From Flavimaricola sp. (GTDB lineage Bacteria > Pseudomonadota > Alphaproteobacteria > Rhodobacterales > Rhodobacteraceae), in contig JAHDDU010000007.1 of assembly GCA_020629175.1 (NCBI GenBank), forward strand, positions 40,968 through 104,967: DNA of 64,000 nucleotides. The letters run 5' to 3'. Made by a program: the position numbers and the translations under genes. Below are positions 1 through 8,307 of the stretch, piece after piece. The notes beneath the pieces are model-generated. The model did no database searches. It was given only the letters and a program-made list of their open reading frames with translations, and had not been told where the DNA came from. The first letter of the stretch is position 1. Each line of letters opens with the position of its first letter.

Positions 1-101
1 TCACCGCGCAGACCGAGCAGCGTACCCTGCAGGCCGTTGCCGATCATCAGCATGAACATGCCAATGAAAAGCGCCCAAGAGCCGAAAAACACCTGAATCA
101 T
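1..101 (-). CDS. MFS transporter, N-terminal fragment (cut by window edge)
   Basis: The minus-strand frame from the ATG at 101 runs open to the window edge and gives 33 residues. They form one hydrophobic segment (MIQVFFGSWALFIGMFMLMI) followed by NGLQGTLLGLRG. This looks like the first transmembrane helix and first loop of a major facilitator transporter of the YcaD-like type. GGAAAGG stands about ten bases upstream of the ATG and could be its ribosome binding site. The frame is closed by a stop further upstream, so the start is close to correct. The substrate cannot be told from this fragment. It follows the cytidylyltransferase gene on the same strand. Confidence 0.6.
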   Translation of the reverse strand, partial: MIQVFFGSWALFIGMFMLMIGNGLQGTLLGLRG

Positions 102-191
102 CGCAGCGGCCTTTCCAAGCCAGAAGGTGAGGAAACTGTCGCCCCCCTCTCAGATTCGGCTCTGGTACGCAAGCGACCTATTCCTGTCGTT

Positions 192-782
192 TTAAGGTTT
201 TTCCGCCGACCATTGGGCCCAATCTTCTGGGGTGTCGAGATCGCGGATCGCTCTGTCATCTTCCAAAGGCAGCAGCAAATGAGATTTGGCATTGGCACGG
301 ATGATAGATTGCGCGCCCTTGTCGCCCTTGAGTGTTTGAAATGCTGGCAGCACATGAGCCGCAAAGAGAACCGGATGTCCGGGCGCACCAGAGGCTGTTG
401 CGGCTTGTAAAATTCCGGGCGCGGCGCGTTGAAACATGGCCCAGAGCAGGGCGATGTCGGCGCCCAGAATATTTGGCATATCTGCGGGCAGCACCATCAA
501 GGCAGACGTATCGTCCGGCGCCGCGGCGGCACCTGCACGCAGCGATGCTGCCATCCCCTCTGACGGATCGTCGATTGTCTGTTGGTGAACTGCGAGGGAG
601 GCCACGGCCTCGGTTCGGGCGGCGTTCTTGGGCGGGAGTGTGACGATGACGCTGTCCGTCACCTGCAGCGCCCGGCGTGCCATCACGCGCAAACAGGGTT
701 CACCGCCCACCGGCATCAGCAATTTATCCGCTCCACGCATGCGGCTCGACGCTCCAGCGGCTGGGATCAGGACGGTCAACAT
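192..782 (-). CDS. MocA-type molybdenum cofactor cytidylyltransferase (MobA-like NTP transferase)
   Basis: About 196 residues with a MobA-like nucleotidyltransferase fold. The N-terminal nucleotide-binding loop reads LIPAAGASSRMRGADKLL, followed by VLPADMP (metal-binding Asp), GHPVLF, GDKGAQ and the end motif DLDTPED. These are typical of MocA enzymes, which transfer CMP from CTP to molybdopterin to make the cofactor of xanthine dehydrogenase or CO dehydrogenase-type enzymes. I chose the ATG at 782 because the fold starts there. The frame extends to a GTG at 839, adding 19 residues that do not look like the family. No xdh genes lie in the window. Purine-type cofactor substrate and partner enzyme are inference. 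Confidence 0.75.
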   Translation of the reverse strand: MLTVLIPAAGASSRMRGADKLLMPVGGEPCLRVMARRALQVTDSVIVTLPPKNAARTEAVASLAVHQQTIDDPSEGMAASLRAGAAAAPDDTSALMVLPADMPNILGADIALLWAMFQRAAPGILQAATASGAPGHPVLFAAHVLPAFQTLKGDKGAQSIIRANAKSHLLLPLEDDRAIRDLDTPEDWAQWSAEKP

Positions 783-908
783 GGGAGGAGCTTCAACCAA
801 ATCGAGCCGCTCCGGAAGGGTCAACTTGGTGTGAGGCACAGAGTTTTTTCAATGACATTCACACCAGCGTTGCGCCAATGATGCACAAGGGGATTGGGAG
901 GATGGATT

Positions 909-1469
909 ATGCGCGTTGTACTTTGGGTGGTCTTTTATCTGGCAATGGCCAAAGCTGCCGTGGCCGAGCCGGTCAGATATGTGTTCGACAGAGCCGCCTC
1001 GACGATCCAATTCACCTTTGATCTGGAGGGGAGTGCACTTTCCGGCACTGTGCCGGTCTCGTCGGCGGATGTTGTCCTCGACTTTGACGCCCTGAACCAA
1101 AGCAGGCTCGCGTTTACGTTTGACATGCGGTCGGCACGCGCAGGCGTCGTCTTTGCGACCGAAGCGATGCGGGGGGAAAACGTTCTGGCGGTGGCGCAGC
1201 ACCCCACAGCGCAATTCGTCAGCACCTCTGTCACGCGCCTGTCGCAGGGCGCGCGGCTTGATGGCAATCTTACGATCCGGGGGGTGACACGGCCTGTGTC
1301 TCTCAATGTTCGGTTGTTTCAGGCGCAGGGGCTGGAGGCCGGAGATGTCTCGGCGCTCGATCTCGTGGTCACAGGTCAGATCGACAGGCGCGATTTTGGT
1401 GCGGTGGGGTTCTCCAACCTTGTTGCCCCCACCGTCGATATCAGGATCGCTGCGTCGATTGCGCAGTGA
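909..1469 (+). CDS. YceI family periplasmic lipocalin-like protein
   Basis: 186 residues from the ATG at 909, which has GGGAGGA seven bases upstream; the TTG at 894 is less likely. The N-terminus is a signal peptide (MRVVLWVVFYLAMAKAAVAE, cut after the Ala). The mature protein has YceI features: the opening VRYVFDRAASTIQFTFDLEG, the middle TSVTRLSQGARLDGNLTIRG and a late VTGQIDRRDFG. YceI proteins are small periplasmic beta-barrels that bind isoprenoid-type lipids in characterised members. It is divergent from the mocA-like gene with a short shared upstream region. The in vivo ligand is unknown. Confidence 0.85.
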   Translation: MRVVLWVVFYLAMAKAAVAEPVRYVFDRAASTIQFTFDLEGSALSGTVPVSSADVVLDFDALNQSRLAFTFDMRSARAGVVFATEAMRGENVLAVAQHPTAQFVSTSVTRLSQGARLDGNLTIRGVTRPVSLNVRLFQAQGLEAGDVSALDLVVTGQIDRRDFGAVGFSNLVAPTVDIRIAASIAQ

Positions 1470-1476
1470 TGTGAGA

Positions 1477-2034
1477 TCAGGGAATGATGCGGGTGTATTT
1501 GATGCCCTCGAGCGTCGCCCCGACCCGCAGGCCGGTTTGGGCGAAAATCACCGCAATCACTGGGGACAGTGATGTCGTGGTTTGGGCGCTCAACGTCTCT
1601 CCCTGATCGCTGATCGCGTATTCCACGTCTGCGCCTGCGGCCCAGCCGTCAGACTGGCGAAAGTTCAGCAGCGCATCCTGCGTCATGAAGAAAAGCACCT
1701 GACTGGATTGCTGAACACCAATCTGGAAACCCGCGCTGCCGGTTGTCGCAGAATAATAGTCCACCGTCGTTTCACCGATCTTGAGCGCGCCGCGCCCGTA
1801 AGAGCCGCCAATCCCGAGACCCGCTTCGGTGATCAATGGCATGATCAGCATGCCGGCCGCGCGGTTGGCGAGGTCCTGTGTGCCGGGGTAGCGGGTGAAC
1901 ATAAAGTTCTGGGTGGCCGCGACGCGGGCATCAATCTCGCCCGCGCCATTGCCGCCGATCCCGTTGCCGCAAGCCGCAAGGCCTGTGGTTGCCAAAATGG
2001 AAGCGGCAAAGCCGCGTCGTGTCAGGGTGTTCAT
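1477..2034 (-). CDS. YSC84/SYLF-type lipid-binding lipoprotein
   Basis: 185 residues from the ATG at 2034; the frame stays open to 2112 but the extra residues are not signal-like. The N-terminus MNTLTRRGFAASILATTGLA plus ACGNG combines a twin-arginine-like start with a lipobox (LAAC), so it is probably an inner- or outer-membrane-anchored lipoprotein. The body has the SYLF/YSC84 pattern: a helical segment ending in RAAGMLIMP, then GLGIGGSYGRGALKIG, YYSATTGSAGFQIG and a closing hydrophobic strand. The family is implicated in lipid binding; a bacterial function is not settled. Its stop lies seven bases from the end of the yceI-like gene, so the two are convergent. Confidence 0.8.
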   Translation of the reverse strand: MNTLTRRGFAASILATTGLAACGNGIGGNGAGEIDARVAATQNFMFTRYPGTQDLANRAAGMLIMPLITEAGLGIGGSYGRGALKIGETTVDYYSATTGSAGFQIGVQQSSQVLFFMTQDALLNFRQSDGWAAGADVEYAISDQGETLSAQTTTSLSPVIAVIFAQTGLRVGATLEGIKYTRIIP

Positions 2035-2136
2035 AACTGTCTCGCCTCTTGTTTTGGCCGTTCCGGCCTTGTTGCGATGACTATAAGCGGGATTTTGTGG
2101 AGTGTCATCCACTAGATAAGGGGGTGTAGTGGCAAA

Positions 2137-2180
2137 CCCCGGGGCGCTGCCCCGGACCCCGAGGTATTTTGGGCAAGATG
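2137..2180. repeat. GC-rich intergenic repeat with hairpin, downstream of hemB
   Basis: The stretch contains GGGGC-GCT-GCCCC inside CCCCGG flanks, followed by CCGAGGTATTTTGGGCAAG. I recognise this combination (a GC hairpin, then GAGGTATTT and GGGCAAGATGA) as a common dispersed intergenic sequence near gene ends in Rhodobacterales. It starts just after the hemB stop codon, so it may also act as the hemB 3' hairpin. That it is dispersed is from memory and would need a genome-wide count. Confidence 0.5.
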
Positions 2181-2183
2181 AGA

Positions 2184-3182
2184 TTAGCCGTTAAGCAAGC
2201 GGGCGGCTGCGGGAGCGAAGTAGGTGAGGATGCCGTCGCAGCCAGCGCGTTTGAAGCACAGGAGCGATTCCATCATGACCCTGTCGTGATCGACCCAGCC
2301 GTTTTGGGCCGCGGCTTGCACCATCGCGTATTCACCGCTGACCTGATAGGCGAAGGTTGGCACTGCGAAAGTGTCGCGGACCTCTCGGCAGATGTCGAGG
2401 TAGGGCAGGCCGGGTTTGACCATGACCATATCGGCCCCTTCGCCAATGTCGCGGGCCACGGCGCGCAGGGCGGTTTCTCGGTTGGCGGGATCGATCTGGT
2501 AGGTGTTTTTGTCACCCTTGAGCGCACCCGATGCGCCGACCGCATCCCGGAAGGGGCCGTAAAAGGCCGATGCGAATTTGGCGGCGTAGCTGAGGATTGT
2601 GACGTCCTGATGTCCTTCGGCCTCTAGTGCTGTGCGCAAAGCGCCGATGCGGCCGTCCATCATGTCGGACGGCCCGAGGATATCGGCCCCGGCCTCTGCT
2701 TGCGCCAGAGCCATTTTGACGAGAGCCTCAACCGTCCGGTCATTGACGATGGTGTCGCCTTCAACAAAGCCATCGTGGCCGTTGATGTTGTATGGGTCGA
2801 GCGCGATATCGGTCATCACTGCAATCTCGGGCACCGCGTCCTTGATCGCGCGGATCGCCTGATTGGTGAGGTTGTTTGGATCCCAAGCCATGGCGCAATC
2901 TTCGGTCCGGTCCTCCATCCCGGTGTAGGGAAAAAGGCAGATCGCGGGGATGCCGAGGTTGTGCGCCTCTTTCGCGGCAAGAACGATCCGGTCCACCGTC
3001 TTGCGCGTTACGCCGGGCATTGAGGGCACGGGCGTTTCCGCATCTTTGCCCGCCTGTATGAACACCGGCCAAATGAAGTCCTCAGGCGTGAGCGTATTTT
3101 CGCGCACCATAGAGCGCAGAGCCTGTGTGCGGCGCAAACGGCGGGGACGATTGGCAGGAAAGGGCGGGACGATGGGTGTCAT
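2184..3182 (-). CDS. hemB: Delta-aminolevulinic acid dehydratase (porphobilinogen synthase)
   Basis: 332 residues, the normal length. HemB condenses two molecules of 5-aminolevulinate to porphobilinogen in cytoplasmic tetrapyrrole synthesis. Visible signatures are the N-terminal arm (PRRLRRTQALRSMVRENTL), LFPYTGMEDRT, SDMMDGRIGALR, and the two Schiff-base lysines, K202 in YAAKFASAFYGPFR and K256 in MVMVKPGLPYLD. The cysteine-rich zinc motif of some families is replaced by DIALDPYNINGHDG, as in magnesium-dependent alphaproteobacterial enzymes. It stands alone, divergent from the membrane protein gene at 3305. Confidence 0.97.
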   Translation of the reverse strand: MTPIVPPFPANRPRRLRRTQALRSMVRENTLTPEDFIWPVFIQAGKDAETPVPSMPGVTRKTVDRIVLAAKEAHNLGIPAICLFPYTGMEDRTEDCAMAWDPNNLTNQAIRAIKDAVPEIAVMTDIALDPYNINGHDGFVEGDTIVNDRTVEALVKMALAQAEAGADILGPSDMMDGRIGALRTALEAEGHQDVTILSYAAKFASAFYGPFRDAVGASGALKGDKNTYQIDPANRETALRAVARDIGEGADMVMVKPGLPYLDICREVRDTFAVPTFAYQVSGEYAMVQAAAQNGWVDHDRVMMESLLCFKRAGCDGILTYFAPAAARLLNG

Positions 3183-3304
3183 GGATAGGGCCTATATGGT
3201 CACACCCCTTGGGTCGCATGGAATTTGACGGTTCACAAGTCTGGGCAAGGGCAAACAGGCGCAGTATACGGCCTGAAAGACGCCTTAGAGACGAGCTGCT
3301 CGCC

Positions 3305-3844
3305 GTGGATTGGACCAAAACCCTGACCGATGTCATCGACATGCGGTCCTTCTCAAACATCTGGTACTGGATCGTGCTGGCTGTGGTGTGGTCCACCGCC
3401 AGCCATTGGGTGCTGGGTGTGCCCTATGACATCATCATGAAGGCGCGCCGTCAGGGGGGTGAGGCCTATCAGGACATGGAAGACATCGTCCGCGTCAATG
3501 TGAACCGTATCCTTTATATCAGTGAGCTTTCGGGTTTGTGGCTTTCGGGCTTTGTGACCTTTGTGCTCACCGGGTTGATCACTTTGGCGTTCTGGTACGG
3601 CATCGAATTTGCGCAATCCATCGTTCTGATCGCGGTGCCTATGACCTTTGTCGGCATGCTGACAGTTTCAACCGCGCACCAGCTGCGCGCGGAAAACCCG
3701 GAGGGCAAGCAGCTCTTCAAGCGGCTGGTTCGGCACCGCCTATGGACGCAGGTGATTGGCATGATATCGATCTTTCTCACGGCGATGTTCGGCATGTTCC
3801 ACAACCTTGCGGTCGTTGAAGGGTTTGAGCTGCTCACGCCTTGA
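3305..3844 (+). CDS. Small integral membrane protein of unknown function
   Basis: About 179 residues if the GTG at 3305 is used (VDWTKTLTDVIDMRSFSNIW); the frame is open back to 3125, but that stretch overlaps the hemB start region and is not protein-like. Four hydrophobic segments are visible: around IWYWIVLAVVWSTASHWVL, LSGLWLSGFVTFVLTGLITL, SIVLIAVPMTFVGMLTV and VIGMISIFLTAMFGMF, separated by polar stretches such as MKARRQGGEAYQDMEDIV. Relatives in Rhodobacterales are, as I recall, labelled 'component of SufBCD complex', but nothing here supports a role in iron-sulfur assembly. It precedes mfd by 31 bases. Function unknown. Confidence 0.7.
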   Translation: MDWTKTLTDVIDMRSFSNIWYWIVLAVVWSTASHWVLGVPYDIIMKARRQGGEAYQDMEDIVRVNVNRILYISELSGLWLSGFVTFVLTGLITLAFWYGIEFAQSIVLIAVPMTFVGMLTVSTAHQLRAENPEGKQLFKRLVRHRLWTQVIGMISIFLTAMFGMFHNLAVVEGFELLTP

Positions 3845-3875
3845 CTTGGGCACGCGCGAAGGTACCTCAGCGGAT

Positions 3876-6800
3876 ATGACTTCTTCCCATGTAACCATCT
3901 CGGGCGCGCCCGAAGGATTTGATGCGCAACTTGTACTGCGCGAGGCGGCCAAGGGCGCTGTGGTGCACGTGGCGCGCGACGACAAACGATTGGCGGCCAT
4001 GCGGGCGGCGCTGGCGTTTTTTGCCCCGGATATGCCCGTCGTTACGTTTCCGGGATGGGATTGCTTGCCCTATGATCGGGTGTCGCCCAATGCGGATGTG
4101 TCGGCAGCCCGGATGGCAACGCTCGCCGGGCTCGTCCACGGGATGCCGTCGTCCTACGTGCTGCTCACCACGCTGAATGCGGCAACGCAGCGGGTGCCTG
4201 CGCGACGTCTGCTGCGGGAGGCGGCGTTTAAGGCACGTGTTGGCGGACGGATTGATGAGGATGCGTTGCGAGCATTCCTCGTGCGCATGGGGTTCACGCA
4301 GGCACCGACTGTGATGGAGCCGGGGGATTACGCGATCCGCGGTGGGATCATCGATATTTTTCCGCCCGGACAATCCGGTCCGATCCGGCTCGATCTCTTT
4401 GGTGATACGCTTGATGGGGCGCGGCGGTTTGATCCGGCCACGCAGATGACGACGGAAAAGCTGAGCGAGATCGAGCTCGCGCCCGTCTCTGAGGTGATCC
4501 TTGATGAGGCGGCGATCACGCGGTTTCGGCAGGGCTACAGGCTCGAGTTTGGGGCGGCGGGGACAGATGATCCGCTCTATGAGGCGGTATCCGCCGGACG
4601 CAAACATGCGGGGATCGAACATTGGTTGGGCCTGTTTCAGGACGATCTGGAGACATTGTTTGACTATGTTCCGGGGGCCACGATCACGCTGGATGATCAG
4701 GCCGATGCGCAACGTGACGCGCGCTGGACCAGCGTTGAGGACCAGTATGAAACGCGCAAGCATGCTCTGACGCAGAAGGGACGTATGGACAGCGTTTATA
4801 AGCCTGCGCCTCCCGGTTTGCTCTACCTCGATGATGCGGCATGGCAGGCGGCAGTAGCAGATCATCGCGTGGTGAAATTCGCGCCAATTGCACAGGCGAC
4901 TGGCCCGGGTGTGACCAACGCCGGCGGACGGATCGGGCGCAACTTTGCACCCGAGCGGCAGCAAGAGAAGATAAGCCTTTTCAATGCTCTGGCTCAGCAT
5001 GTTAAAGCGCGATTGGAGGAGGGGCCTGTTGTCATCGCCTCTTACTCGGAGGGTGCGCGGGAACGGCTGAGTGGGTTGATTGAGGATGAGGGCGTGGCCG
5101 AGGCCATTCCCGTCAGTGATTTCACACGGGTTGGCAAGCGCGGCGTGCATCTGGCTGTTTGGCCGCTCGAACATGGGTTCGAAACGCCCGACATGACGGT
5201 GATCTCTGAGCAGGATGTTCTGGGCGACCGGTTGATCCGGCAAACGCGCAAGCGCAAGCGGGCCGAGAACTTCCTGACCGAGACGCAGAGCCTGTCGCCG
5301 GGTGATCTGGTGGTTCACGTCGATCATGGCGTGGGACGCTATCAGGGGATGGAGGTTGTCACTGCCCTAGGTGCCGCGCATGAATGTCTGCTCTTGGAAT
5401 ATGCCGAACAAGCCAAGCTCTACATGCCGGTCGAAAACATCGAACTGCTGAGCAAGTTCGGCCATGAAGAGGGGCTGCTCGACCGTTTGGGTGGCGGTGC
5501 ATGGCAGGCCAAGAAGGCCAAGTTGAAAGAGCGGATCCGCATGATGGCCGAAAGGCTGATCCGGGTTGCTGCTGAGCGGGCCTTGCGTACCGCACCTGCG
5601 CTAACGCCGCCTGACGGCATGTGGGACCAGTTCCTTGCGCGGTTTCCCTATGCCGAGACGGATGATCAGCTTAGCGCAATTGCTGACGTTCTGGAGGATA
5701 TGGAAAGCGGGTCGCCTATGGACCGGCTGGTCTGTGGAGACGTCGGTTTTGGCAAAACGGAAGTGGCGATCCGGGCGGCGTTTGTGGCCGCGATGTCAGG
5801 CGTGCAGGTGGCGGTTGTTGCGCCAACGACGCTGCTTGCTCGGCAGCATTTCAAAGGGTTTGCCGAGCGGTTCCGCGGGTTTCCGATCAATGTCAGACAA
5901 TTGTCGCGCTTTGTCAGTGCCAAAGAGGCTGCGGAAACGCGCGATGGTATGGCACGTGGGACCGTCGATATCGTCATCGGCACCCATGCACTTTTGGCCA
6001 AAAACATCCGGTTCAAGAACCTTGGACTATTGGTCATCGACGAAGAGCAGCATTTCGGCGTGCAACACAAGGAACGGCTGAAACAGATGCGCACGGATGT
6101 GCATGTGTTGACATTAACTGCGACGCCTATCCCCCGGACTTTGCAGCTAAGTTTGTCTGGTGTGCGCGAGCTGAGCATCATCGGCACACCCCCGATCGAC
6201 CGGTTGGCGATCCGCACCTATGTGTCCGAGTTTGACACAGTCACCATCCGCGAGGCGCTGCTACGGGAACACTATCGTGGTGGGCAATCCTTCTTTGTCG
6301 TCCCTCGTGTGAGCGATCTGCCCGAGATGGAGGATTGGCTGAAACGCGAAGTGCCGGAAGTGTCCTACGTGACGGCCAGCGGCCAGATGGCGGCGGGCGA
6401 GTTGGATGACCGGATGAATGCCTTTTACGATGGCAAATATGACGTTCTGCTGGCCACCACCATTGTGGAGTCCGGCCTCGATATTCCGACGGCGAACACG
6501 ATGATCGTGCATCGCGCGGATATGTTCGGCCTGGCACAGCTTTATCAAATCCGGGGCCGCGTGGGGCGCAGCAAGACGCGGGCCTATGCCTATCTGACGA
6601 CAAAGCCACGCCAGAAACTCACCCCACAGGCAGAAAAGCGTCTGCGTGTGCTCGGCTCGCTCGACACGCTCGGGGCAGGGTTCACACTGGCGAGCCAGGA
6701 CCTCGATATCCGGGGTGCGGGCAATTTGCTGGGCGAAGAGCAATCCGGGCAGATGCGCGAAGTGGGGTATGAACTCTACCAGCAAATGCTGGAAGAGCAG

Positions 6801-7322
6801 ATTTCCGCGATCAAGTCTGGTGCCGCCGAAGGCATCGTAGACGATGGCCAATGGGCACCGCAGATCAACCTTGGCGTACCGGTTTTGATCCCCGAAGACT
6901 ATGTGCCCGACCTTGATGTGCGCCTCGGCCTATATCGGCGGCTATCAGATCTGACGACAAAGGTAGAGCTTGAGGGGTTTGCCGCAGAACTGATCGACAG
7001 GTTTGGAAAGCTGCCTAAAGAGGTGAACACGCTGCTCCTCGTCGTGCGGATCAAGGCGATGTGCAAACGCGCAGGCATTAGCCACCTGGATGGAGGGCCC
7101 AAGGGGGCCACGATCCGTTTTCACAACGATAAATTCGCGTCTCCCAAAGGGTTGGTCGAGTTTATCGAAGCGCAGAACGGGTTGGCCAAAGTCAAGGACA
7201 ACAAGATTGTTGTCCGCAGGGATTGGCCGCGCGAACGCGACAAAATCCAAGGCGCGTTCAACATTGCTCGTGATCTTGCTGCGAAGGTTAAAGAGGCCAA
7301 AGCCGTTGCAGCAAAGACCTAA
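3876..7322 (+). CDS. mfd: Transcription-repair coupling factor Mfd
   Basis: 1148 residues from the ATG at 3876 (MTSSHVTISGAPEGFDAQL). The 23 extra codons back to 3807 overlap the previous gene. Mfd removes RNA polymerase stalled at DNA damage and recruits UvrA. Visible domains: the N-terminal UvrB-like region (FPGWDCLPYDRVSP; GDYAIRGGIIDIFPPG), the RNA polymerase-interacting domain starting LSPGDLVVHVDHGVGRYQGM, and the RecG-like translocase with Walker A GDVGFGKTE near residue 621, DEEQHFG at 722-728, TATPIPRTL and QIRGRVGRS. The C-terminal TRCF domain begins near VPVLIPEDYVPD. The stop overlaps the end of the convergent LuxR-type gene by four bases. Confidence 0.97.
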   Translation: MTSSHVTISGAPEGFDAQLVLREAAKGAVVHVARDDKRLAAMRAALAFFAPDMPVVTFPGWDCLPYDRVSPNADVSAARMATLAGLVHGMPSSYVLLTTLNAATQRVPARRLLREAAFKARVGGRIDEDALRAFLVRMGFTQAPTVMEPGDYAIRGGIIDIFPPGQSGPIRLDLFGDTLDGARRFDPATQMTTEKLSEIELAPVSEVILDEAAITRFRQGYRLEFGAAGTDDPLYEAVSAGRKHAGIEHWLGLFQDDLETLFDYVPGATITLDDQADAQRDARWTSVEDQYETRKHALTQKGRMDSVYKPAPPGLLYLDDAAWQAAVADHRVVKFAPIAQATGPGVTNAGGRIGRNFAPERQQEKISLFNALAQHVKARLEEGPVVIASYSEGARERLSGLIEDEGVAEAIPVSDFTRVGKRGVHLAVWPLEHGFETPDMTVISEQDVLGDRLIRQTRKRKRAENFLTETQSLSPGDLVVHVDHGVGRYQGMEVVTALGAAHECLLLEYAEQAKLYMPVENIELLSKFGHEEGLLDRLGGGAWQAKKAKLKERIRMMAERLIRVAAERALRTAPALTPPDGMWDQFLARFPYAETDDQLSAIADVLEDMESGSPMDRLVCGDVGFGKTEVAIRAAFVAAMSGVQVAVVAPTTLLARQHFKGFAERFRGFPINVRQLSRFVSAKEAAETRDGMARGTVDIVIGTHALLAKNIRFKNLGLLVIDEEQHFGVQHKERLKQMRTDVHVLTLTATPIPRTLQLSLSGVRELSIIGTPPIDRLAIRTYVSEFDTVTIREALLREHYRGGQSFFVVPRVSDLPEMEDWLKREVPEVSYVTASGQMAAGELDDRMNAFYDGKYDVLLATTIVESGLDIPTANTMIVHRADMFGLAQLYQIRGRVGRSKTRAYAYLTTKPRQKLTPQAEKRLRVLGSLDTLGAGFTLASQDLDIRGAGNLLGEEQSGQMREVGYELYQQMLEEQISAIKSGAAEGIVDDGQWAPQINLGVPVLIPEDYVPDLDVRLGLYRRLSDLTTKVELEGFAAELIDRFGKLPKEVNTLLLVVRIKAMCKRAGISHLDGGPKGATIRFHNDKFASPKGLVEFIEAQNGLAKVKDNKIVVRRDWPRERDKIQGAFNIARDLAAKVKEAKAVAAKT

Positions 7323-7900
7323 ATCTCGGCGTCAAACGTTCGTGTCACGCGCTGGATGAGGGTCGTCTGCCGATTTGTATGTGTCTTGGCAAAGACGGAT
7401 TTTAACGTGCTGCGCACCGTATGGGGGCTGATTTGCCGCCGATCTGCATGGCCTGTGACGTCAAACCCGACGACGAGATCGGCTAGCAAAGACGCTTCGG
7501 ACTTCGTGAGGCCGTAAAATTGCATGAGCGACACGGGGTCTGGTCTTTCTACTGTCTCTGGTTTGAGGATGGCCACCACCGCGGAACGAGGGCTGTGCAG
7601 CTCCCGGTCAGTGCGGGGGTTGAGCCGGTAAAGAGTTACGACGCCTCCGGGCATACCGTCCCGCGTGCGCAGCGGGATGGTGACCGGACCGGACACCCCG
7701 AGTGGGCGGTAAAGAACGCGCGCCAAAGCGGCGGCGAATGCGTCGCGGTCAGCGGCGTAAGTGGGGGTTAACGTCCCCTCAATGCACTCCAGCCAATCCT
7801 GAGCCAAAGCGCGCGTGGCGCGCTCGGCGATGTGCAGCACGACGCCGGAGTCATCAAGAACAACCGCGCGGTTATCGTAGGTTGCCTCAGGCGGGGTCAT
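7319..7900 (-). CDS. LuxR-type helix-turn-helix regulator
   Basis: 193 residues. The C-terminal third has a LuxR-family DNA-binding layout: YGLTKSEASLLADLVVG, a helix-turn-helix around RRQISPHTVRSTLKSVFAKT and the end NRQTTLIQRVTR. The N-terminal part (residues 10-110) resembles a small PAS-like sensor (VVLDDSGVVLHIAERATRAL). No autoinducer-binding domain, phosphoacceptor or signal peptide is visible, so it is probably a one-component cytoplasmic regulator with an unknown signal. It is followed convergently by mfd and preceded by about 400 bases without a gene, which probably hold its promoter. Confidence 0.75.
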   Translation of the reverse strand: MTPPEATYDNRAVVLDDSGVVLHIAERATRALAQDWLECIEGTLTPTYAADRDAFAAALARVLYRPLGVSGPVTIPLRTRDGMPGGVVTLYRLNPRTDRELHSPRSAVVAILKPETVERPDPVSLMQFYGLTKSEASLLADLVVGFDVTGHADRRQISPHTVRSTLKSVFAKTHTNRQTTLIQRVTRTFDAEI

Positions 7901-8307
7901 GGGACACCACGATCAGTTGGAACCGTTGTTAAGCTAAGTTGCGGCGCACGACACAGCGCATCCTGCAGGTCAGTTATATTGGTCGGACTATGGGTCACAA
8001 AATATTCCTTAAAATAATCCGAACAATCGTCGGTCTAATACGTTTGATCATGCCGGGGCGGCACGACCTAAAAATGTGTGCGGCGAAATCAGTACCGCGT
8101 TCTAAAAATCTCGGGCGTCGCCCCAGATGCCGAAAATACGGCGGACGGTCAGGCAGAATTGCCAGCGTCTTAGCCAACGCAGGCCAGACTCAAAGGCCCC
8201 CCATTCAGCGCTGGATGCCCCAACATCAACGGGATTGGGTGTGAAGGATACCCCCATTTGGGTTAAAAATTAACTTTTTGATAAACAAAACGAGCCAATG
8301 GCGTGGA
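7901..8307. other. Intergenic region without a supported gene
   Basis: These 407 bases separate the LuxR-type gene from the exporter gene. A 101-codon plus-strand frame (7939-8244) has a protein rich in Arg and Pro with no family features and no good ribosome binding site, so I do not call it. The stretch 7975-8050 and the last 60 bases are AT-rich compared with the flanks and could hold the promoter for the LuxR-type gene. I see no RNA gene or clear terminator. Confidence 0.5.

Noticed and set aside
3867..5327. 486-codon minus-strand ORF opposite mfd
   Set aside because: Mfd is unambiguous on the other strand; long antisense frames are common in GC-rich genes.
7939..8244. 101-codon plus-strand ORF upstream of the LuxR-type gene
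   Set aside because: Arg/Pro-rich product, no ribosome binding site and no recognisable domain.
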